From Chara braunii (taxonomy: Eukaryota > Streptophyta > Charophyceae > Charales > Characeae), in NCBI GenBank assembly GCA_003427395.1, contig BFEA01001006.1:65364-115469 (forward strand): DNA of 50,106 bases, given 5' to 3'. Position numbers and translations under genes: made by a program. Positions 40,516-50,106 of this stretch are shown here, one piece after another (the stretch's first letter is position 1; each line of letters starts with the position of its first letter). The notes below the pieces were generated by a model. That model did not search any database. It was not told where the DNA came from and saw only the letters and a program-made list of their open reading frames with translations.

Positions 40516-43500
40516 ATGGGTCCAGTACTCCAAGCGATGGCAGTTGACCCATATCACTGCCCACTTAGCAACACTTACCAATGATTGTTTCGATTTATTC
40601 TTATTTATGTCGCTCCAACATGAATTCCGACTTTGTAACAAAAAGTGAACAATCAAAAGGTTCACTTTTAACGAAATGTGTATTGCGGGTTACCCGCCGT
40701 CGTTTCAGGCGGAGGGGCAGGGGTACGCACGTGGGATCTCATTTTCGGATTAAGTCTCGGCGCCGCTCGTTATAGAGCTCGAAATGCAATGTGGATGGTC
40801 TCAGCCTAGTCGCTCTTTCTTTGTATTTGTCCTCGGCATGTGTCCTATAGTGAACCCCATCTGGTGATAGCGTTCGGTGCGGTGACAATCATTGTAGAGA
40901 GTGTAGGGCCAATGAGGCGCCATCGTAGTCCACGGGAGGACAATCAACTCGTTCAAGGGAAGTAATCAGGAGTAGGGTGGGAAGTGGGTATCCACAATAA
41001 CAAAACTAGTGTTCCACTCATATACGCGAGTCCTTTCCCCGTTATACGGGCAGGGGCATTGTGGGGGTACAGGGAGTTGGCACCCGGTCACATCGTTACA
41101 TTTGGTCCACAGAGTACAAGCGTGCGAGTTGCGAGCGTTTTTCTATTCCGTTATTTGATCGAAGGACAAACATATCAAGGAATAAACAAATATATCGTCA
41201 ATTCAATCCGACAAAAGAACCATCATCACTCATTCGTTTACAAAAAGGGCTAAGGACTAACTATGCTCCAGACCTTGATATATCAATCACAACTATTGAC
41301 TACCTAGAGACATGGTTCTATCTTGATTAATTCTTGTGCTTGGCTGCGCTCTCATACTGCCCAGTGGTACTCCGATCATCAAGAATGAGTGGAGACAAAA
41401 CCTGGATTTGTTATCAAAGGAAAACGACTCATACCATTTATTCATGCAACTAAAATGCCCAGCTCAATATGAATTAAAATATCACATCCTAGCGCCAACA
41501 AAAGGGAGGAGTCAAGCATAGACAAGAGATCACCTTGCTCACCGATCTTTCGAGTCCGACGATGCTCGTCCCAGTGAGGTCAAATTGAACTTGACAAGAT
41601 AAGTAGGGCAATGGAATGCTCGAGCAAACAACACTTCAAGTTGTTAGAGCAAGAGAGAGGGAGAAGAAGTGAGACATACAACGTGAAAGATCCGGACGGA
41701 GCCGCAACTCGACCAAGGTTCAGTGAGACTGAGCTCGAATAATTTTCGTTGTCAAACTCATTAGGGTCGAGTTGGTTGTTGTTGTTTTGTTTCCTTACGG
41801 CGTGGACTACCGTTCATACCTTCAGGCACATGCTAGTCTGTTAATAACCCATCCACGGAGGTGGTGACTTTTGTTGCTCGGGCTACGAGTGTCCCTTCGT
41901 TGATTTAGGCTCTGTGAGACTTAGCTCGAAGGGAAAACTGAAAAGTAAGAGTGAGGGCGAAAGGGTAGAGGACGATTACATTGTGAACCGGAGAGTCAGT
42001 GACATGCTTGCAGAGGTTCAAGTATGCCTTGAGGCTTGGGCAACCAGGCAAGATGAGATGTCGATCAATCCTATTTGAGAATGTTTTCATCTACTATATC
42101 TCGGGATCTCTGTCTCACTTGTTTCCGTGTAACAGCCCTTGTGTGAAAACAGACTAATGAACGAGGCAATAATATTTCGCGTTGTACTTGGACTCTGACT
42201 ATCCTGGCTTTAGACGACTATCCTAATCAGATAAATAAGAAACTAGCAATGAACTATGAATTCTCATAGCTCGTTGTTTAGCCTTGTAAGATCTACAAAT
42301 AATCACGAACCATGACCCAAGTGAGATCAACGGACGTTGCCATGCCATTGTGTGTTGAGTGATGAGTAGAAGGGGAAGGGCGCAACAATTAAGAAAAATC
42401 GCTTATTTGATTATTAAGTTCTTACTTGATTGAGATTAATACCTGCAACAGTCAGTTGATCGAACATGGGTTAGAGAATGATCGATCTAACTAAGGACAA
42501 AGACAATGATACGCAACTCATCTTATTAAAACATGCGTCAATAATTGCCTGCACGACGCTCTGAACGTGTTTTGTAAGGGAACATATGTCCCAAGAATGT
42601 TTTTGCCCTTCTCCCCTCCTTGTGATAAGGGGGAGCAGACTCCAAATCTTGTTGACTTCCCCCCCGTTTTCCTTGAGCAAACACGAAACACTTTGTTACT
42701 CAGTAGGTGATTTGAAAGTCTGAGGGGGTCTAACAAGGGCGGGCCGGTGCCGCTTATGTTAATTGGGTGTTGAGGATCCGTCTGATAGGCGGGATAAATG
42801 TTGAAAGCATTTCGTAATGCTGGTTTGTTAAGAGAACACTCCACTCATTGAGAGCAAACTCTACGCCATACCCGACCTCTCCTAGTAACACAGAAACACT
42901 CAGTTAAGCAAGGGAAAAATTATGAACACGCCCTCGATATTTCTGACGATAAAGGTGAGATCTACAAATAGAAGGTAGGTCGTCGGGCTACTTGTAATTT
43001 TCGTTGGAATTATGAAAACGCCTCTCATCAAAGTACAGCCTGACGAATACAGGATAGCGTTCCACTGAATTCCCTTGGAAAATGACAAATGCTCAATGTC
43101 TTCCTGTGATGATTTTGTTCTAAACTAATTTATTTACACCAGGTACTACTGTATCTTATGCTCATAATTGCCATGTTGAGTTGGAATGCACTGCCTGAGC
43201 TCAAGAGTTACGAATGAGTTTCATACGCTGAATTAAAGTGATAAATAAAAACGGGTCTCGCACTCATATTTGTCCATCTGTACGGACAGACTTTCTACGC
43301 AAAACCTCCTCACTCGATGCGAACGAGCTACATCTAAAGTACTTACAAACACGGAGTACCATGGTCGTTTACCCTTTTGACGAACAGTTAGAAGCTCTTC
43401 GTGAAAATATTCCTTGAGTAACAAATCATTCCCGAACGATCATCCCTGCGATTGGTAACAGTTTCGTCTCATCAGCAACCTTAGCTATGCCTAGACTTCA

Positions 43501-44778
43501 GAAGACAAGGATACTCACTAATAACTCAATCAAAGGCTAATTGATAGCATGGTTTCATCATAACTTTCATCTACTCTATGCTTCGATTTATTGAGGCTAG
43601 TTGCCTCAACACTGCGCGAGGAGTGTATAATATGTCTTGCCTTAACCGTGTTTCTATATAGCGACAGGGGCCACTGTTATCAACGCTTAGCATTGTGTAC
43701 GAACGATGATAGCCTCGATCATCCTATCTCTTAGCTTTCAACTTGAGTCGCGGCGGTGTACTACATATGATGGGCACTCTCAACTAAGCTCTGATAACAA
43801 CCTCGGTCATCTTGGTCGATTTTAATAAAGGAGGGAAAAGCGGAGCTTAAAGAGGGCTTTCATAGTACATTGTTTGCTTTATCAAAATAATGGCAGGGGA
43901 GTGAACCGGTATAACCTTAAAAAACGTCTGCAACTTGACGCCAACGGTAAAGATAACAGTTCAACAGGTCTGGAATCCATTGCGGTCAACCCAAACAGAA
44001 TATCTGACGATTCTGAGCCCGAGAACAGTTTTTTCTCTCAAAGTGTTAGGCTCACCAAAGATATCTGCAATCTATTCTATCTACAGTTTGAGTCTTGAGG
44101 CGAGGGAGAAATCAAAAAAGAGGATAGAGTCCTCGTGATGAAATACAGATCAAGCAGAGATAAGAAACAGGGATGGGAAGAAGAGGTATGTCAAGACATG
44201 GATTTGCATAGGTAGGCTTAGAGGGAACAAGCAGTCCGGATGATTAGAGAATAAAAATACATCGAATATGTATTCTATTTTTATGGCCACGATGGCAAGT
44301 TGCACAACACTGACTCGTTTCTAGAGGCGGTGGAGCAGACCAAGGCAAAGCTCAGGTGAGTACAAAGGTGCTCAGATTCCCCATCCAACATCTTAATTGT
44401 CAAATGTCACCCAACAATCTGCATTTCCCTCAGCGTTTCGCTACTAAGTGATCAACATTCAATGACTTGTTATTTCAGCCGCATTCAATCATTTGATTTA
44501 ACCGAAAGTTTCGGTCAGAACAACCAGCATTCGGTCATTGCCATTTGACCCACATATCAGTATCAATCAGACAGTGCTCTCATCAAAAGACACAGAGGTC
44601 AGCATTGGTTGGTCAGTGTCCTCACCAAAGAAGTTGAGGCTAGTATCAGTATTCGTCTTTGGCCATGAATGCAGATCAGCCATCCCTTGTCAATGAATTA
44701 GTCTTGGCGAGTCTCAATAAGATAGCCCTCAAGGATGCTATCCAATATCAATGCATCAATGTCGTTGTCTTCAATCAA
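40516..44778. other. 4.3 kb without a recognised gene
   Basis: Sequence of ordinary complexity, without long ORFs, strong tandem repeats or clear retroelement motifs. The longest ORFs (about 75-108 codons) overlap on opposite strands and carry no family motif. It may contain introns, UTRs or ancient repeats that I cannot identify by eye. Confidence 0.5.
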
Positions 44779-45499
44779 TGTCGTACCCCCGTTCACCGTT
44801 CACGGCCCTGGTGAATGTGGGTCGGTCACCGGTCACGTTTTTCGTGACCGGTTGGAGTTCACGGAGTTCACGCAGAGCGGGAACTCTGTTTTTTTCTTTT
44901 TTGGCTTCTAGGGGGTGTTTTCTTTTCACACGTTTGTGCTCCATATCAACGGGCACCTGCCCATATTTTTTATTATTTTTTTTAATCGAAATATATAGTT
45001 TTAATTTTATTGAAAAAAAATAAAAATCAAGTTCGCCTATGTTAGTCATGGCTTTCGTTGGCCGTGTGGGACATTCGCAGGCTATTCTGGGCCCTAAAAA
45101 AAAACATTATGATCATATTATGATGACATTATGACACTGTAGCAGGATGCTGGCAACATACTGAAAAAAAAAAAAAAAAAAAAAACACGTCGGGCCTCAT
45201 TTTTCACAAGGCCCTGCACCAACCCGCCGCCCACCTCCACCCCCAAATTTTATTTTATTTTTAGTCAAAGACACCCCATTTTTTTTTTTTTTTTATTTTT
45301 TTAAGATTTGAAGGCACGGGGGTGTAGAAGGGCCCCGCACTACCCCCCTCCCGCCCCGACCCCGACCGTACGAGCGCCTAGACGGACGGAAAACCTGTGA
45401 ACTGCCGTGGTGAATGGCCGTTCACGGATTTTGGCCCTGGTGACCGGCCGGTCCCGTTCAGATGACCGGTGCCGGTCACGTTCACGGGACCGACACATG
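44779..45499. mobile_element. hAT-like non-autonomous element, copy 2 (721 bp)
   Basis: The left end TGTCGTACCCCCGTTCACCG matches 763-782. The right subterminal ATGACCGGTGCCGGTCACGT matches the 7060-7080 region. CTTCAATCAA flanks both sides (44769-44778 and 45500-45509), a target duplication longer than or overlapping the usual 8 bp. The ends are slightly degraded (CAATG instead of CAGTG). The interior is AT-rich with poly-A/T tracts and no ORF. Confidence 0.65.
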
Positions 45500-45509
45500 C
45501 TTCAATCAA

Positions 45510-46540
45510 GGGGGTCTGACGATCTTTGTTGTTGTCACCACATTCGCAGGTTGTACCATTCATGACTTGAGACTCTATGTGAAGAAGGGTATGGAAGCCC
45601 ACGAACACTTTGATTCAGTCTGGATCTCAGCAGCAAGATACCTTGAGGAGAAGGAGAGAGAACTTGATTAGAGTGGTACCAAGCTGATCCACAGCTTTGG
45701 GCCCAAGCTCTACACAAACTACCCAGGCGTCCGGGTCTCTTTCCCCTCACAAACGACTCTTGCTGGGGTGACTTAGTGGACCTAGCTAAGAGGTATATTT
45801 ACGCCTCTTGAGATTGACTAAGAGGTAGTTACCGAGCCGTCGGAGGTTAGACAACTCAAAAAAGGGATCTTCTCTTAGCCCTATATTCCTACCCGTGTGG
45901 AATAAATTTTGTGCTATGCTTGATTTCCGTATCATGGGCCTTGGATGAAAGTGCTCAGAGCTTGCTGGTTTTAGGTGGCTCTACATCGAAAGACTACAAT
46001 CTCAGGAGGTACATAGGCATGGCTCGAGGCACAAGAGACACACAGCTAAATGAGAGAGTGATGAATAGACTGTAGAAGGATGAGTATGGACTCTTGACGA
46101 GTGTTGTCCATGCCTATCCATCTGTACTTTCTGAGATTATTATGAGTCTTTATTCTTCCCTCATTTATCTTTGTCATTGCTTGAGTCAATCGGTCTTGCT
46201 TCATTTGCATTGACTCTGCCTGATGATTGCATTCTCTGATGATCTTGTCACAGTTCTCAAAATTAGTGAACTGGCAGAATTGATACATGCATGCCACACC
46301 AGAACTTTATGGTTATTATTTGTATGATCTTTGTTGTTTTGAATCAAAATAAAAGATTCCTAAGACTGAGGACAGACGAAGACCGCAATCGAAAGTTCTT
46401 GCTGAGACTTGCTCGAAGCCGGACGCACACAACAGAAAGGGATTTACTTTAATTAATTTATTTATTTATTGCAAAGTTCTACAAAATCCTTTGTGATAGT
46501 CTGTTGGCTTTCTGGTCGCCCGAAGAGGCCCGACTAGAAA
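45510..46540. other. Spacer, no gene recognised
   Basis: Ordinary complexity. Short ORFs (45462-45671, 46046-46297) carry no recognisable motif. Confidence 0.4.
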
Positions 46541-46615
46541 AAGTGCAACAGCGTGTGTGAATGTGCTGGGGGGGGGGCGACCCCCACCCCACCAATCAAT
46601 CAATTAATCAAATTA

Positions 46616-46674
<59 letters not shown>

Positions 46675-46713
46675 TAATTAATCAATCAATCAATCAATCA
46701 ATTAATCAAATTG

Positions 46714-46750
<37 letters not shown>

Positions 46751-46830
46751 CGTTTAAACACACAATCAATAAAGCACCCACCCCCCCACCGCCTCAAAAA
46801 AAAAGAATTTATTATTTATATTTTTCGGGG
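46541..46830. repeat. (AATC)n repeat family, copy 2
   Basis: GTGTGTG, a G run, CCCCACCCCACC and about 150 bases of AATC with some AATT variants, then A/T-rich sequence. Same architecture as the start of the window. Confidence 0.85.
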
Positions 46831-48187
46831 GTCCATGATTTTTCACCCCCCCAAAGCCCCCAATTTTTACCCTGCATTTTTTATTTTTTATTTTTTTTCA
46901 CTTCGAGGGGGTGGGGCCTGTGTACCAGTCCAGGAATCCCGAACTCGATGGGCAAGACGCCCCTCCCCTCCGTCTCACGAGGCCATTTTTGACCGTGGCG
47001 GGGATAACCATCGCCGCTGGGGATTCGTAGGCCACGCTGGCAGATGGGTTGAGAGAGTGGTTTTCAGATGCGCTTGAAGATTTTATAAGTGTGAAGAGGG
47101 AATGAGAGATGTGAGGGAATGGGGCGAAGGTCGGAAGGAGGAAAGCGAGAAAGGGGGAGGATTGCAATTGGAAAGCCATATTGATTCCCCAAGTTACTTC
47201 ACGTCCAATCAAATCACAACGTGAGAGAATTGATCTCCTTACACAGTGTTGTCTGATGGACTCGGAGACTTTGGGAGGGGAATCGGTAGGGAGTTCCTGT
47301 TCGTGGATGAAGGCGGGAGGGAGGAGAGCGTGAAGGGTAGTGTGGAGCGGGACCTAGATTTAGATGGAAGGAGAGAGAGAGAGAGAGAAGCATGAAGGGA
47401 GAGGGGAAGAAAAACAATTACGGCTATAGGGGAGAAGGCGAGAAGGGGAGAAAAACAAAGATGGCATGGGGCATAGCGGGAAGCGGGGAAAACTTGCGTG
47501 CATGGCACTGATGCAGAATCAAAAAGGCAGCAAAACAGTTATACTAGCTGTACGAGTAATTTAATATTTGAAAAATGCAAAGTCGTCGCACGAAACTGGA
47601 CGCGCGAAGAGAAATTCCTAGCCTATTCAGATGTCCTTTCGAAAATTCACTGAGCTTTCCCAAGGCAATTTGGGAGCATTCATTTCCAAGAAAGGACACA
47701 TCGGCGGGAAGCGCGCCCGGGAATTCCGGAGTTTCATCAAAATTCCTAGCGCGCTCGCTAAGGTGCACGTAAGTCCTACGTAAAGTTATGAATTGCCGAA
47801 AAGAAATTCCGAGAAAAAGAACAATTGGTCTTGAAAACTGAAAGGGCTTCAGAAGTTATTGATTCCATGCACTTTCTGCCAGCCAAAAGTTACCCCTATA
47901 GTTCGTTAGAAATCAGTAAAAATAGAGGGCTTCAAAAGTTGGTTCAGGCACAAAAACTCGTATGTCACACCTTGGTCTTGTGAATTATCCATCTGACTGT
48001 TGAATAGTGGCTATGTTCTCGGCTGTGCCTATTAGACTCTTCACGATTGCACTGAGCTATAGCAACCTCAGAGAGCCATATGACACCTCAGTGAAGATAC
48101 GAAGGACTCTCAACCAAAAGACTAGAGCATCAAGTATCCACACAAAAATTCTCAGGGAAAAGTCATAAAACCTCCAGACGACGAAAC
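46831..48187. other. Spacer, no gene recognised
   Basis: T tracts near 46870, GA-rich sequence at 47360-47400 with (GA)n, and otherwise plain sequence. No credible coding region. Confidence 0.4.
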
Positions 48188-48386
48188 CTTTTTATCCATT
48201 TTCCCCCAAACGGGGGCTTGGTCCCACTTGCGCATTTTCGTTATAGGAGGCTACCATGAAAAGAATGGCCGGCGCCTAAGGACCATGGATTGACGAAATC
48301 GATGGTGCCTAGACGGCCACCTGTAGCTTCGTGGTAGCCTCCTACAAGAAAAATGCGCAGGTGGGACCGAGCCCTGGGGAAAAAGG
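48188..48386. mobile_element. Hairpin MITE (~200 bp)
   Basis: GGTCCCACTTGCGCATTTTC...TAGGAGGCTACCATGAA (48220-48260) is the near reverse complement of TTCGTGGTAGCCTCCTA...AAAATGCGCAGGTGGGACC (48328-48368). The match continues outward (GGGGGCTTGG / CCGAGCCCTGG). The inverted arms are ~55-70 bp with a ~65-bp loop. No clear target duplication seen. Confidence 0.7.
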
Positions 48387-48537
48387 TGCCACAGGCCCCA
48401 AAATCACTTTAGACCTCGTTTTATTATTTATTTATTTATTTATTGAAAAGAAAACTGACCAGAGGAATTAACTTTTAAGCTCCGTCAGCAATTTAAGAAA
48501 CCATTATAGTCCCATGCGGACCTAGACTCGGTCCTAC

Positions 48538-50009
48538 TCAATCATGTGTATCTGACAACCATGAGCATATGGCCAAGCGACCATCCTGGTCTATTGGAAC
48601 TAATCTGTTGCCCTGTGCCCAAGTTTTCTGAAACCACACAGGATTCTTCTGTTGCCAGTCAACCACAATTATTCTTCTTATTGATTGTTTGATCTGGCGT
48701 TGTTGATGTAAGCAGGCTGTATCCTCACCCTTAAACACCNTAGAGTTNCGGGCCGCCCAGATGATCTCCATCACAACCCCNCTGCANCACAGGGCCACAT
48801 NTCNCCACCCCGAAAATANCACTTTCCAGTAGTAAGGATACCCGTAAGCATCCAATTGTCCGACCAGCCCANCTCTNTCCCCACTATNTTATCCCANTGT
48901 TGTTTCCACCAAACCAACACCTCATCCACCCGAGGACAGTATAGCCAGAGGTGGATCATGTTCTCCCATCCCCAGTTACATCGAAGGCATTGCGTTGGGA
49001 CGTCCATTCCCTTATCTGACAGCCACATGGCAGTAGCTGTAACCATCAGGGATTGGAGCCACATTATACCTGGCAGTGCGTGTTTTTGAACTGGGAGCCT
49101 TATAAGAGCCTTTCAGAACTTATATAATCCCTGTTCCGATACCCCCTGACACCTGCTGGGATTCCGCTCCAGCTACTGCGAGGTTTGCTGCTGTTTTCTT
49201 CAGTTGGCTCTGCAGCAGCTGGACACCCACTTTCAGACTATACTGACAGAGTGGAGTGAAATCTTCCCTCCCTTCTTGGAGCTTCCAACCCAAGCCCAGA
49301 GGTTCAACCCTGTATTGATCAGCATCCTGAAGAAATGTAGCAGTAACTTTTCCCTTTTTGGTTGGAGCTTCCAACCCAAGCCCAGAGGCTCAACCCTGTA
49401 TTGATCAGCATCCTGAAGAAATGTAGCAGTAACTTTTCCCTTTTTGGTACTCCGACTGTAGACCCTTACTTCAATCATATCGCTTGTATCTTCAATCCTG
49501 CAATCCGCTTCCTCCAGGGTGAGTTTTCCTGAAACAGCCATGCTCAGGAGTTTCCACCACTGGACTCGAGTCCCTGACGAGAGATCTGGACCGAGTATTC
49601 GAATGACTCTACCAGGGTTGTCACTCTTCCGTAGCCATGTGCCTGCCGCATGCTCTACCCCTGGTTGTAGCAGGTTACCCCACCCTCTAGGAATAGTCTC
49701 AATAAGCTCAGAGTAATGTTTGTTCACATTATGAAGACGCGGGAGCATGTGCCTGATCTGCGCTGGTTCCTTGAGCCTGTCCTTCTCCGGGTCCCAGATG
49801 TCTTTTAACTGTAGAATTCCTTTCTTAATCCAGCTCAGTCCGAAGTTTCCTGGTGCCTCAGTAGCAGCAAAACAACCCCCATCTGCCCAGAGAATCGCCG
49901 GATTGTCCAAGAGTACTTGATTTAGCACTTCCTGCTTCGTTGTTGGAGGCGGTCCATCTAGGGGGCGGACTTGGTTCCAGGCCTGAAGAATACTTCTCCA
50001 AATACTTCT

Positions 50010-50039
<30 letters not shown>
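48538..50039 (-). pseudogene. LINE (non-LTR) ORF2 C-terminal fragment
   Basis: On the minus strand, 50039-49233 reads WADGGCFAATEAP, GLSWIKKGILQLKDIWDPEK and LIETIPRGWGNLL, matching the post-RT region of plant-type LINE ORF2. Then 49064-48771 has VPTQCLRCNWGWENM, HLWLYCP and VDEVLVWWKQ, the Cys-His pattern of a zf-RVT domain. The tail has EIIWAA and an Arg-rich IKQSIRRIIVVDW. An 86-bp duplication at 49276-49447 shifts the frame, and a stop separates the halves near 49120. Many ambiguous bases lie at 48740-48897. The 5' end is lost at the (CA)n/(TC)n repeat. The RT catalytic core is not in this window. Confidence 0.65.
49276..49447. repeat. 86-bp tandem duplication inside the LINE fragment
   Basis: TTGGAGCTTCCAACCCAAGC starts units at 49276 and 49362, nearly identical (one difference seen, GAGGTTCAAC vs GAGGCTCAAC). 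86 is not a multiple of three, so it shifts the ORF. High identity means it is recent. Confidence 0.9.

Positions 50040-50106
<67 letters not shown>
50012..50106. repeat. (CA)n(TC)n microsatellite at window end
   Basis: CA dinucleotides to about 50040 then TC to the end of the window. It truncates the LINE reading frame. Confidence 0.95.

Noticed and set aside
40984-41330. Two overlapping ~89-codon ORFs in the gene-poor region
   Set aside because: Overlap each other in different frames, no homologous pattern and no supporting context.

Overview
This is a repeat-dense nuclear window from a eukaryote. Evidence: long microsatellites, non-LTR and Penelope-like retroelements, hAT-like and foldback DNA elements, a GT...AG intron, no operon or ribosome-site logic, and three runs of N that are assembly gaps. 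My best guess is a streptophyte green alga of the Chara type. That rests on the Penelope-like element with an N-terminal GIY-YIG nuclease, and on remembered similarity of the coiled-coil/CCHC and ParB-like ORFs to predicted Chara proteins. It is inference; no search was run.

Layout. 0-0.76 kb: an (AATC)n repeat family and a GC-rich patch. 0.76-7.1 kb: a non-autonomous hAT-like element (CAGTG ends, near-perfect 8-bp target duplication) into which a decayed Penelope-like element (0.957-6.735 kb, minus strand) has inserted. The latter has direct terminal repeats, a coiled-coil/CCHC ORF, a GIY-YIG nuclease and a reverse transcriptase. 7.7-8.5 kb: a foldback element with a smaller hairpin element in its left arm. 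8.9-10.9 kb: a tandem duplication rich in (GA)n.

11.5-39.6 kb looks like one or more nested giant elements. Related terminal blocks ((GA)n, then CTAGTTGAACAGC, ~270-bp satellite units and subterminal units) lie at about 9.5, 10.5 and 15.2 kb in one orientation and inverted at 37.1-39.64 kb. Between them, minus-strand genes occupy 11.5-23.9 kb: three tandem copies of an unknown 'CPWA' family, two tandem copies of a second unknown family, two short ORFs, and a DDE-transposase-like gene with stops and a frameshift. A divergent centre (24-28.8 kb) is made of minisatellites and palindrome-bearing repeats. Plus-strand genes occupy 28.8-36.45 kb: an unknown N-terminal ORF, a ParB-like domain, a region resembling a beta-class DNA methyltransferase, an acidic repeat region, and an Ulp1-type (C48) cysteine protease with at least one intron. 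A 22-bp palindrome (AAGTGCGA-N6-TCGCACTT and variants) recurs dozens of times from about 9.9 to 38.2 kb.

40-50.1 kb: gene-poor sequence, a second hAT-like copy (44.78-45.50 kb) with a 10-bp flanking match, another (AATC)n family member, a hairpin MITE near 48.3 kb, and a 5'-truncated LINE ORF2 on the minus strand ending in a zf-RVT-like domain.

Most coding regions carry one to three in-frame stops or frameshifts while remaining readable across their length. This suggests recent decay, some C-to-T damage, or assembly error. The candidate undescribed system is the inverted-repeat-bounded block carrying transposase-like, ParB/methyltransferase-like and Ulp1 genes plus two unknown gene families.
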